Shown in pieces: positions 44,415-52,176 of a stretch of DNA of 64,000 nucleotides (positions within the stretch are counted from its first letter, which is position 1; the number at the start of each line of letters is the position of its first letter). Made by a program: the position numbers and the translations under genes. Origin of the DNA: Caulobacter sp. SL161 (GTDB lineage: Bacteria > Pseudomonadota > Alphaproteobacteria > Caulobacterales > Caulobacteraceae); assembly GCF_026672375.1 (NCBI RefSeq), contig NZ_JAPPRA010000001.1, positions 2,666,001 through 2,730,000 on the forward strand, given 5' to 3'. The notes under the pieces are model-generated. The model did no database searches. It was given only the letters and a program-made list of their open reading frames with translations, and had not been told where the DNA came from.

Positions 44415-45338
44415 ATGAGCGAACTCGCGCGTCTTTTGCTGTTCGTGGCCATCGCCGGCTCGGCGGTGACGTTCCTGGGCAGCCTGGCCATCTGGTACGG
44501 CGATGAGGACCGGCGCATCCGCCGCGCCCTGCGCAACGTTCTCAAGAGCGAGCCGGAAGGCGTTGTGGTCGCGCGCGGTCGTGGCCGAGGCGCCGGCTTT
44601 TCCTTTTCCACCAACCTGCTGGCGGTGGCCTGGGATCGCGGCGCCTGGTGCCTGATCTATCGCCTCGACGAGCTGGTCGGCGCTGAGTTGCTCGTCGATG
44701 GCCAGGTGATGGGCCGGGTCTTCCGGGGCGAAGGTCGCCGGGCGATCGACCATGTCGCGCCCCAGGCCCAGACGGTGACCCTGCGCCTGATCTTCGATGA
44801 TCCCCGAAATCCGGACTTTGCGCTGGATCTCTGGACGCCGGGCGACGAGACGCGTCGGGAGACCAAATCGCCCGCCGAGCTCATGCAGGAGGCCAACCGC
44901 TGGCTGGCCCGCTGCGAAGCCATCGTCCGTCGCCCCCTGCCGCCGCGTCCGGTGCGGGAAGCGCCGGAGACCGTCGTCGCGCCGCCTCCGCGCCAAGCCG
45001 CGCCGACCGTTCCCTTCGAAGCGGACGAAGACCTGGACGAGGACGCGGACTTCCAAGCCCCGCCGCCGCCGCTGCCCGACACGCCGCCGCCGCTGGCGCG
45101 TCGTTCATCATTCGATGACGCGCGCCGAGCGCCCGCCTCGCGTCCTGGATCACGACCCGCCCCGACGCCCCGACCGCCGCGAGAGCCGGACATGTTCGAT
45201 GATCCGCCCTGGGACGACGAGGAGACGGCGCCGACGAGGCAGCCCCCAGCCCCCGCGCCCACCTATCAACCGGTTTCGAAGGCGCGCAGGGAGACCGACA
45301 GCGATCAGGACGAACTGCCGTTCGATATCGACGACTGA
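44415..45338 (+). CDS. membrane-anchored protein with long acidic/Pro-rich tail, unknown function
   Basis: 307 residues. One N-terminal transmembrane helix (LLLFVAIAGSAVTFLGSLAIW), then a globular domain to about residue 165 (RALRNVLKSEPEGVVVARGR, LLAVAWDRGAWCLIYRLDEL, VTLRLIFDDPRNPDFALDLW). The last 130 residues are low complexity, Pro-rich and acidic (EDLDEDADF, PPPPLPDTPPP, MFDDPPWDDEE, ending DELPFDIDD). The globular part reads like a small PH-like or ribbon domain, but I do not recognise it. It lies 75 bases upstream of a small membrane protein and an ECF sigma factor on the same strand. Confidence 0.75.
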   Translation: MSELARLLLFVAIAGSAVTFLGSLAIWYGDEDRRIRRALRNVLKSEPEGVVVARGRGRGAGFSFSTNLLAVAWDRGAWCLIYRLDELVGAELLVDGQVMGRVFRGEGRRAIDHVAPQAQTVTLRLIFDDPRNPDFALDLWTPGDETRRETKSPAELMQEANRWLARCEAIVRRPLPPRPVREAPETVVAPPPRQAAPTVPFEADEDLDEDADFQAPPPPLPDTPPPLARRSSFDDARRAPASRPGSRPAPTPRPPREPDMFDDPPWDDEETAPTRQPPAPAPTYQPVSKARRETDSDQDELPFDIDD

Positions 45339-45413
45339 AAATTTTCCGGCGCGGGATGAAAGAGTCCGCTCCCGGCCCCGACTAAGACCTCACATCCATG
45401 ATGGAGGGTCGTG

Positions 45414-45653
45414 ATGAAACGGAAATGGTGGCTGCCCCTGGGCGCGGCGAGCTTGGGCCTGATCGCCTGGATCGCGTTCGGCGTCGCTCTGGCGATGCAG
45501 GCCGAGCGTTCGACGCTTTTGTTGCTGGCCACGGTCGGCGCCTTGGGGCTTGAAGGGGCGATTTGGACCACGGCGGGCGTTCTAGGCGTGAGCGCCTTCC
45601 AGGCGCGCCGCGAAATCTGGGCCCAGCTGCGCATAGCCTTCCAGAAGGGCTGA
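45414..45653 (+). CDS. small two-helix membrane protein, unknown
   Basis: 79 residues. Two hydrophobic stretches (LPLGAASLGLIAWIAFGVALA and TLLLLATVGALGLEGAIWTTAGVLGV) separated by a short polar turn, then a basic C-terminus (ARREIWAQLR). GGAGGG sits 6 bases before the ATG. It lies 15 bases upstream of the sigma factor gene and probably belongs to its operon. No family recognised. Confidence 0.75.
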   Translation: MKRKWWLPLGAASLGLIAWIAFGVALAMQAERSTLLLLATVGALGLEGAIWTTAGVLGVSAFQARREIWAQLRIAFQKG

Positions 45654-45667
45654 CGCGGTTGCACGCC

Positions 45668-46165
45668 ATGGAGGCCCCACCGGACTTCCGCAACGTTGTC
45701 GAGGCTCATGGCGCGATGCTTCAGCGCATCGCTGCCGCCTATGAGGCGAACCCGGCCCTCCGCGAAGAACTGAGCCAGGAGATTCTGCTGGCGGTTTGGC
45801 GGGCGCTACCGGCGTGGCGCGGCGAAGCCTCGACCCGCACCTTCGTCGCGCGCATCGCGCACAATCGGGCGGTGGACCATGTGGCGCGCCAAGCCGGACG
45901 GCCGCGCTCGGCCGCGCTGGACGAGGCCTGGCCCAGTCCCGCGCCCTCACCGCTGGAAGATCTTGAGCGCAGCGACATGCAAGCGCGGCTGGTCGCGGCC
46001 GTGCGCCGCCTGCCCCTGCCTCTACGCCAAGTGACGATCCAAACGCTGGAAGGCTTCACCCCGGCGGAGATCGCCGAAGTGCTCGGCGTCAACGCCAACA
46101 CGGTCTCGATCCGGCTGACCCGCGCCAAGGCGGCGCTGAAGATCGAGATGGAGACGGACAGATGA
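45668..46165 (+). CDS. ECF (sigma-70 family) RNA polymerase sigma factor
   Basis: 165 residues. Region 2: LREELSQEILLAVWRALPAW then STRTFVARIAHNRAVDHVARQ. Region 4 helix-turn-helix: LPLPLRQVTIQTLEGFTPAEIAEVLGVNANTVSIRLTRAKAAL (motif parts LEGFTPAEIAEVLG and NTVSIRLTRAK). Region 3 is absent, as in all ECF factors. It overlaps the next membrane-protein gene by four bases, the typical sigma/regulator coupling. Its regulon is not apparent; the operon's own promoter upstream of 45414 or of 44415 is the natural first target. Confidence 0.92.
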   Translation: MEAPPDFRNVVEAHGAMLQRIAAAYEANPALREELSQEILLAVWRALPAWRGEASTRTFVARIAHNRAVDHVARQAGRPRSAALDEAWPSPAPSPLEDLERSDMQARLVAAVRRLPLPLRQVTIQTLEGFTPAEIAEVLGVNANTVSIRLTRAKAALKIEMETDR

Positions 46166-46740
46166 GCCAGGAACCCTGGAACGAATGGTCTAGCGCCTGG
46201 CGCCAGCCTGATCCGACCTCGTCTCTGCAGTTGGACAAGATCGAGCGCCGCGTGCGTCGTCGGCTGACCTGGCGCACGGCTCAGATGGTCGCGGACCTGG
46301 CGTCCTGCGCGCTGGGACTGGTCATTAGCCTGTGGTGCATGACCCTGGATCGCCCTTTGGCGGCGGCCGTCGGCGGCGCGGGTCTGGCTTTCTCGCTGTT
46401 GAGCCTGTTCGTCGCGCTGGGGGGGCGGCACAGCTCCAAGGCTGCGGATCGCTCGGTGATCGCGGCGCTGGACTGGGAAATCGCCGAGGTGCGCGCCGAC
46501 GCTCGCCGATCCGTGGGCGGGCTCGTCATCGCGGGCGCCGGGACCGGGTTTCTGATCTTCTGCCAGGCGCTCTTCTCGGTAGAAGGTCTACTGACAGGCG
46601 GCCGCGAGCGGCTGCTGCTCGCGGGCTTCGCCATCATGGCGCTGTCGATCGCCTGGTCGGGCTGGCTGTTGCTTCGCCGCCGAGCCCGACTTCATCGCCT
46701 CACCGCCCTGCGCGACGAACTGGCCGGAGACGCCGAATAG
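46162..46740 (+). CDS. membrane protein coupled to the ECF sigma factor (possible regulator)
   Basis: 192 residues. A cytoplasmic, charged N-terminus (LQLDKIERRVRRRLTWR) is followed by two pairs of transmembrane helices (LASCALGLVISLWCM, AAAVGGAGLAFSLLSLFVAL; LVIAGAGTGFLIFCQALF, LLLAGFAIMALSIAWSGWLLL). It is translationally coupled to the sigma factor, the usual place of an anti-sigma factor, but it lacks the HxxxCxxC zinc anti-sigma motif. It may sequester the sigma factor by another fold; that is inference. Confidence 0.75.
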   Translation: MSQEPWNEWSSAWRQPDPTSSLQLDKIERRVRRRLTWRTAQMVADLASCALGLVISLWCMTLDRPLAAAVGGAGLAFSLLSLFVALGGRHSSKAADRSVIAALDWEIAEVRADARRSVGGLVIAGAGTGFLIFCQALFSVEGLLTGGRERLLLAGFAIMALSIAWSGWLLLRRRARLHRLTALRDELAGDAE

Positions 46741-46768
46741 GCCGCGAACGGCACGCGATGGCCTCGGC

Positions 46769-47413
46769 TCAGCCCAATCGGCGGGTCTCGAACGCGATCC
46801 AGATTGCGGTGAGCAACAGGGCGACGGCGAAAATCCGGCGGGCGCGACGATCGCCACCAAAGATGGTCAGTCGCTCCGCAAGACCCCCGGCGGAAAACAC
46901 GATCGCGCCGTGGATCACAATGCTGACCAGGATGTGGAAGCCCCCCAGGATCAGCGCCTGAACCGTCGGCGACGCGTGGCCGGTCTGGATGAATCCCGGC
47001 AACAGGGTCACGTAGAAGAGCGCGGCCTTGGGGTTAAGCAGGTTCGCCACCAGCCCCCGCCGAAAATGCACCCAGGCCCGACCGTCCTGTCCCTGCCAAT
47101 CGGTCGGCTTTTCACCCCGCCAAGCGTCGAAAGCCAGCCACAGGATGTAGGCCACCCCGGCCCAGCGCAGCCCCTCGTAAAGCGGACGGTTCAGCCGAAG
47201 GATCTCGGTCATTCCCGCCACCGAAGCCAGCATGTAAAAGAGCAGGCCGACCGTGATCCCGGCGATCGTCACCAGTCCTGCGCGCCGGCCCTCCACCGCC
47301 GAGAGGCCGGCCAGGTAGCCCATGTTGGGTCCGGGCGTCAGCTCGATCAGCACGACCGCCGCCAGAAACGGGGCGATGGCCCCAGGATCGACGGGCCAGG
47401 CGGCATGGGACAA
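46769..47413 (-). CDS. LysE/RhtB family amino-acid exporter
   Basis: 214 residues, six transmembrane helices. The family signature LIELTPGPNMGYLAGLSAVEGRRAGLVTIAG (split ELTPGPNM and GRRAGLVTIAGI) and FRRGLVANLLNPKAALFYVTLLPGFI are clear. RhtB-type proteins export threonine, homoserine or related compounds. The TTG used has GAGGAGAG about 8 bases upstream; another TTG five codons earlier lacks a good site. Transcribed away from a DUF885 gene. Confidence 0.85.
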   Translation of the reverse strand: MSHAAWPVDPGAIAPFLAAVVLIELTPGPNMGYLAGLSAVEGRRAGLVTIAGITVGLLFYMLASVAGMTEILRLNRPLYEGLRWAGVAYILWLAFDAWRGEKPTDWQGQDGRAWVHFRRGLVANLLNPKAALFYVTLLPGFIQTGHASPTVQALILGGFHILVSIVIHGAIVFSAGGLAERLTIFGGDRRARRIFAVALLLTAIWIAFETRRLG

Positions 47414-47534
47414 AACAACTCTCCTCAAGCGTAGCGGTCATCGGAATCGGAGATCGCCCGCGTATCGCCTCGGCTCTGGCGAGCCGGCGGCGAATGGGCT
47501 TACCGTGAAGGTCCAACTGGGGATACACGACAAG

Positions 47535-49364
47535 ATGGATAGACGGCAGTTTCTGTTCGGCGCGGCGGCCTCGGCGCCGCTGTGGGGCGCGGCTTCGGCT
47601 CTCGCCGCCCAACCCGGCGCGCGCGACGCCGAACTCCGCGCCCTGCTCGACACCTTCTGGAACGCCGACCTCGACGCCGCGCCGGAGATGGCGACCTCGC
47701 GCGGCCTGGACGTCGGCCCGCGCGCCGTGCAACGCAGCCGGCTGAACGACGTCTCGCGCGCTGGACGCAACGCCTGGATCGCCGCGCGCAAGGACCGGCT
47801 GACAGCGCTGGAGCGGATCGCCCCCGAACAGCTCTCGCCCGAGGCCCGCATCGACCACCAGGTGGCGACCTACGCCTACCGACGCGCCGCCGAGGGCGGC
47901 GTGAAGTATGACTTCGGCGAAGGTCAGGCCGGGTTCGGCTATGCGCCCTACTCGCCCTATGTGGTGAGCCAGCTGACCGGCGCTTACCAAACGATCCCGG
48001 ATTTCCTCGACTCTCGCCATCCTATGCGAACCGTTGAGGACGCAGAGGCCTATCTGTCGCGCCTCCAAGCCTACGCCGTCGCGCTCGATGGGAACACCGA
48101 GGCCCTGGCGATCGACGTCGCCAAGGGCGTTCTGGCCCCCGACTTCGCCCTCGACGCGGGCCTCGCCCAACTCCGCCGGCAGCGCGCGGCCAGCCCGTCG
48201 GAGGCCAGCGTCACCCGCTCGATCGCGAGCCGCGCGGCCAAGGCCGGCCTCGCGGGCGACTGGGCCGGTCGCGCCGCGGCGATCGTCAGCGCCGCCGTCC
48301 ATCCCGCACTGGACCGCCAGATCGCGGCGCTGGAAGCCGCCCGCGCCAAGGCCAAGGATGACGCCGGCGTCTGGAAACTGCCCGACGGTGACGCCTTCTA
48401 CGCCGACGCCCTGGCCTTCCAGACGACCACGCGCCGCACACCTGACGAGGTGCATCGTCTGGGCCTCGATCAGGTCGCCGAACTCGAAGCCCAGATCGAC
48501 GCGCGCCTGCGGCGGCTGGGCCTGACCGACGGGACCGTGGCTCAGCGACTCACGGCGCTGTCAGCCCGTGCGGACCAGCAGTACGCCAACACCGACGCGG
48601 GCCGCGCCCAGCTGCTGGCGGATCTCAACGCCCAGACCGCCGCGATCCGGGCCCGCATGGGCACGGTGTTCAAGACCCTCCCCGCTGCGCCGGTGGAGAT
48701 CGTCCGCGTGCCGCCGGAGATCGAGGACGGCGCGCCGAACGGCTACGCCCAGGCGCCGGCGCTCGACGGGTCTCGACCCGGCCGCTTCTACATCAACCTC
48801 AAGGACACGGCCGAGTGGCCCAAATTCAACTTGCCGACCCTGACCTATCACGAGGCCCTTCCCGGTCACGTCTGGCAGGGGTCGATCGCCCTGGGCTCGC
48901 AGCAGATCCCGATGCTGCGCCGCGCCGGCATGGGCTTTGCGGCCTATGGCGAGGGCTGGGCGCTCTACGCCGAACAGCTGGCGGCCGAGATGGGTGTCTA
49001 TGAGGGCGATCCGCTGGGCGAGATCGGCTACCTACAGTCGCTGCAATTCCGCGCGGTGCGTCTGGTGGTGGATACCGGGCTGCACTTCAAACGCTGGAGC
49101 CGCGCCCAGGCCACCGACTACATGGTCAGTCAGACGGGCATGCCCCGCGCGCGCGTCCAGCGCGAGATCGATCGCTACTGCGTGTGGCCGGGCCAGGCGT
49201 GCAGCTACAAGATCGGCCACGTCGAATGGGTGCGGCTGCGTGAACAGGCGCAGAAGCGGGCGGGCGCTCGCTTTGATCTGAAGGCCTTCCACGACGTCCT
49301 GTTGCAGGGGCCCATGCCGCTGGTCGTCCTGGAGCAGACCCTGGCGACGATGTTCCCGGCCTGA
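47535..49364 (+). CDS. Tat-exported DUF885 family (putative metallopeptidase-like) protein
   Basis: 609 residues. Twin-arginine signal MDRRQFLFGAAASAPL. DUF885 core: AELRALLDTFWNADLDAAPE, then the gluzincin-like motif LTYHEALPGHVWQGS near residue 440 and YGEGWALYAEQLAAEMG near 470, followed by the QLGFYLN-like IGYLQSLQFRAVRLVVDTGLH and SYKIGHVEW. The HExxxGH arrangement suggests a zinc metallopeptidase, but activity of the family is little known. It is a candidate substrate of the tatABC system at 35-37 kb. Confidence 0.88.
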   Translation: MDRRQFLFGAAASAPLWGAASALAAQPGARDAELRALLDTFWNADLDAAPEMATSRGLDVGPRAVQRSRLNDVSRAGRNAWIAARKDRLTALERIAPEQLSPEARIDHQVATYAYRRAAEGGVKYDFGEGQAGFGYAPYSPYVVSQLTGAYQTIPDFLDSRHPMRTVEDAEAYLSRLQAYAVALDGNTEALAIDVAKGVLAPDFALDAGLAQLRRQRAASPSEASVTRSIASRAAKAGLAGDWAGRAAAIVSAAVHPALDRQIAALEAARAKAKDDAGVWKLPDGDAFYADALAFQTTTRRTPDEVHRLGLDQVAELEAQIDARLRRLGLTDGTVAQRLTALSARADQQYANTDAGRAQLLADLNAQTAAIRARMGTVFKTLPAAPVEIVRVPPEIEDGAPNGYAQAPALDGSRPGRFYINLKDTAEWPKFNLPTLTYHEALPGHVWQGSIALGSQQIPMLRRAGMGFAAYGEGWALYAEQLAAEMGVYEGDPLGEIGYLQSLQFRAVRLVVDTGLHFKRWSRAQATDYMVSQTGMPRARVQREIDRYCVWPGQACSYKIGHVEWVRLREQAQKRAGARFDLKAFHDVLLQGPMPLVVLEQTLATMFPA

Positions 49365-49390
49365 TGTCGGGCGTGCGGTCGAGAAGCCCC

Positions 49391-50308
49391 TTAGCCCTCG
49401 ACCGCCTGCTCGACCGCCAGCGCCAGATCCAGCGCCCGCGCGGCCTCCTCGCCGGTCACGACCGGACGGGACGCCTGGCCGCGCACCGCCGCCAGGAAAC
49501 CCGCCACCGAAAGGCCCAGCGGGTCCTTTCCGGCCGGAGTCTCGGTGAAGTTCTCGATCAGCGGATAGGGCGTGGTGTTGCGGAAGGTGCGCTGGAGGAA
49601 GTCGATCTCGACCTCGCCCGAGGGGTAGACGACCTTCATGGTCCGCTCGCGCGCTTCTGCGACGCGCGAACTGTCGAACACGGCGGTGAAGCCGTTGTCG
49701 AAGGTCGCCTCGGCCTTGACCCAGTCCAGCGAGGTCGAGCGGGTGATCGCCCCCTCGCCTTCCACCGCGATCGGCTGGCCGTCGCAAAGCGCCAGGGCCA
49801 GGTCGATGTCGTGGATCATCAGGTCCAGCACCACCGAGACGTCGAGATTGCGATCCGACGGCGTGCCGCGCCGCACGGCTTCCAGCCGCAGAGCCTGCTC
49901 GGGGATATCCAGTAGGCCCATGGCCTGGAACACAACCCGCTCTTGGTGGCCACACGCCAGTGGCACGCCGGCCTTGGCGGCCGCAGCGACCATCTTGTCT
50001 GCGTCGTCGGGCGATACCGCCAAAGGCTTTTCCGAATAGACCGGCTTACCCGCCTTCAGCGCGGCCAGAGCCGGCGCGGCATGGTGGACGGCCGGCGCGG
50101 CGACCGTGACCACATCGACCGCCGCGAGGAACGCGTCCATGTCGTCATAGCCCTGCGCGCCCAGTGGTTCAGCCAGCGCCTTGGCGCGCGCCAGATCGAT
50201 GTCGAACACGCCGACCAGGGCCACGCCGTCCAATTCGACGTACTTCTTGGCGTGGTAGCCGCCGAACACACCGGCGCCGACAACGCCCGCTTTCAGAGTC
50301 TGGGTCAT
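49391..50308 (-). CDS. Gfo/Idh/MocA family NAD(P)-dependent oxidoreductase
   Basis: 305 residues. Rossmann start VGAGVFGGYHAKKYVELD, then VAAPAVHHAAPALAAL and KPVYSEKPLAVSPDDADKM (the EKP motif with the catalytic Lys). The C-terminal alpha/beta domain has VVLDLMIHDIDLALAL with the His/Asp pair. Members oxidise sugars, inositols or nucleotide sugars. Some act on UDP-GlcNAc for 3-amino lipid A or surface sugars, but nothing here decides it. Confidence 0.85.
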   Translation of the reverse strand: MTQTLKAGVVGAGVFGGYHAKKYVELDGVALVGVFDIDLARAKALAEPLGAQGYDDMDAFLAAVDVVTVAAPAVHHAAPALAALKAGKPVYSEKPLAVSPDDADKMVAAAAKAGVPLACGHQERVVFQAMGLLDIPEQALRLEAVRRGTPSDRNLDVSVVLDLMIHDIDLALALCDGQPIAVEGEGAITRSTSLDWVKAEATFDNGFTAVFDSSRVAEARERTMKVVYPSGEVEIDFLQRTFRNTTPYPLIENFTETPAGKDPLGLSVAGFLAAVRGQASRPVVTGEEAARALDLALAVEQAVEG

Positions 50309-50427
50309 GGGCCGCTGTCTAGCGCGCTTCGAGGCCGCTTAGAAGCACTGGTGACTTGCATCAGGGCGCGCTAAACATCCGTTTAAATTTGCAACGCTTG
50401 GCCATGACCAAGGCAGGGAGGACCCCC

Positions 50428-51453
50428 ATGACCACCTCGCGCGAGATCCGCCTGAAAGCCCGTCCCGTCGGCATGCCGAGGGATTCCGACTTCGAGCTGG
50501 CCACTGTCGAGCTGCCCGCCCCCGGCGATGGCGAAATCCAGGTCAAGAACCTTTGGATGTCGGTCGACCCCTACATGCGCGGCCGCATGTATGACCGTCC
50601 CAGCTACGTCCCGCCCTTCCAACTCGGCGAAGCCCTGCAGGGCGGCGCGATCGGCGAGGTGATCGCGTCCAACGATCCGGACTTCAAACCGGGTGACATC
50701 GTCAGCTCGATGTTCGGCTGGCGCGAGGCCTACAACGCCCATCCCAAGTCGCTGGCCGCCGCCGGCATGGGCGCGATCACCAAGATCGAGACCCACGGAA
50801 TCCCGCCCCAGGCGTTTCTGGGCGTGGCCGGCATGCCGGGCATGACCGCCTATGCAGGCCTCCTGCGCGTCGCGGCGCTGAAGGACGGCGATGTGGTGTT
50901 CGTGTCGGCCGCCGCCGGCGCGGTGGGCTCGATCGTCTGCCAGATCGCCAAGCTGAAGGGCCACACGGTGATCGGTTCGGCCGGCGGTCCGGAAAAGGTG
51001 GCGTTCCTGAAGTCGATCGGCGTCGACCACGTGATCGACTACAAGGCCACCCCCGACGTGGTCGCCGAACTGGCCAAGGTCGCGCCCAAGGGTATCGACG
51101 TCTATTTCGAGAACGTCGGCGGCGTGCATCTCGAAGCGGCCATCAACTCGGCCCGTCCGTTCGCCCGTTTCGCGCTGTGCGGCATGATCTCTCAATACAA
51201 CGAGACCAGTAAGCCGGAAGGCCCGTCGAACATCATCTTGGCGGTCGGCAAGAGCCTGCGGCTGGAGGGCTTCATCGTCTCCAACCACTTCGACCTTTAT
51301 CCGCAGTTCGCCAAGGACATGTCCGAATGGATCAAGGCGGGGAAGATCACCTGGAAGGAAACGGTCGAGGATGGCGTCGATCGGGCGCCGAACGCGTTCC
51401 TGAAGCTCTTCACCGGTGAAAACCTCGGCAAGATGCTGGTCAAGCTGGGCTAA
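50428..51453 (+). CDS. NADP-dependent MDR oxidoreductase (CurA/leukotriene B4 dehydrogenase-like)
   Basis: 341 residues. Zinc-free medium-chain reductase. N-terminal NLWMSVDPYMRGRMYDRPSY is the family signature. The NADP site GAVGSIVCQIAKLKGHTVIG carries an unusual Cys; next come GGPEKVAFLKSIGVDHVIDYK and FENVGGVHLEAAI. Such enzymes reduce the C=C bond of enones or aldehydes from lipid peroxidation. ATG is preceded by GGGAGGA. A bidirectional terminator follows at 51509. Confidence 0.9.
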   Translation: MTTSREIRLKARPVGMPRDSDFELATVELPAPGDGEIQVKNLWMSVDPYMRGRMYDRPSYVPPFQLGEALQGGAIGEVIASNDPDFKPGDIVSSMFGWREAYNAHPKSLAAAGMGAITKIETHGIPPQAFLGVAGMPGMTAYAGLLRVAALKDGDVVFVSAAAGAVGSIVCQIAKLKGHTVIGSAGGPEKVAFLKSIGVDHVIDYKATPDVVAELAKVAPKGIDVYFENVGGVHLEAAINSARPFARFALCGMISQYNETSKPEGPSNIILAVGKSLRLEGFIVSNHFDLYPQFAKDMSEWIKAGKITWKETVEDGVDRAPNAFLKLFTGENLGKMLVKLG

Positions 51454-51508
51454 CGCTCTTTTCGGCAGGTCTCCCCCCGCAGCGAGGCCAACCATTCTTT
51501 ACAAACCG

Positions 51509-51545
51509 GACGGGCGGCTGGATCACCAGCCGCCCGTTCTTCTTC
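51509..51545. terminator. bidirectional terminator between the MDR reductase and the CusF-like gene
   Basis: ACGGGCGGCTG-GATCAC-CAGCCGCCCGT followed by TCTTCTTC on the plus strand. An 11-base stem with a pyrimidine tail; the other direction is followed by CCGGTTTGTAAAG, less tail-like. It overlaps the stop of the minus-strand lipoprotein. Confidence 0.8.
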
Positions 51546-51891
51546 ACGGCTGCGCGCGAAGCTCGGCGATTTCCAGTCCCTGCGGGGTCTTCTTGAACGC
51601 GAAGGCGACGCGTGATCCAGCCGCGATGGGCGCTTCGGCCACGACATCTGCATAGACCCTGAAACGATCCCGGCCGGGCTTGAGACCGGCAGCGCTCGCG
51701 CCGTCGTGATCGAGCGTGAGAATCTGGCCCTCAAGACTGGCGACGACGCCCTGCGAGTCGTAGTTCGGGAGGTCCACGGTGGATGAAACAGCCTCTGCAA
51801 CGCTGTCTTCCGAACGCGTGTTGGGGGAATCGTTCCCGCAGGCGGCGAGACCCAGAAGCGTAAGCGCGAACATAAAAACACGAAATTTCAT
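51544..51891 (-). CDS. small lipoprotein with a CusF-like OB fold lacking metal ligands
   Basis: 115 residues from the ATG of MKFRVFMFAL; an ATG four codons upstream is also possible. Lipobox LGLAAC near residue 17. The mature part follows the CusF plan: DSQGVVASLEGQILTLDHDG (strands 1-2 and the DH motif), then FRVYADVV and GSRVAFAFKKTPQGLEIAEL. In CusF the copper ligands are a Trp, two Met and a His in the second half of the sheet; here the equivalent stretch is AAGLKPGRDRFRV with no Trp or Met. So a copper chaperone role is unlikely. No copper resistance genes are adjacent. Confidence 0.6.
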   Translation of the reverse strand: MKFRVFMFALTLLGLAACGNDSPNTRSEDSVAEAVSSTVDLPNYDSQGVVASLEGQILTLDHDGASAAGLKPGRDRFRVYADVVAEAPIAAGSRVAFAFKKTPQGLEIAELRAQP

Positions 51892-52176
51892 ACGCTTACC
51901 CATTCCCTTGAACACGACGCGCGATCGCTTTGGCCTGCGGCGTCACGAAATCTTCTCGCAACTGCGAAATCGGCGTGATTTCCGGTAGCGAATTTGTGAT
52001 CGAAGTTTTACTGTAGAGACACCGGCGGCTCTCCACGCCGGTATCATCCGTCGCAAAGCGCCAAAAGACGCCTGCCGGTTCCCTAGCGAACCCATCGGCA
52101 AGCGAAAAGGCCCCCCCCGACGGAAGACGCGCGCGGAGAGAGCCCGGCCCGCCGGAAAAATCCGAGATCTGACGAT

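Noticed and set aside
44399..45262. Minus-strand frames with Ser/Arg/Gly-rich translation opposite the acidic membrane protein
   Set aside because: Explained by the antisense of Pro/Asp/Glu-rich codons; no start signal and no domain.
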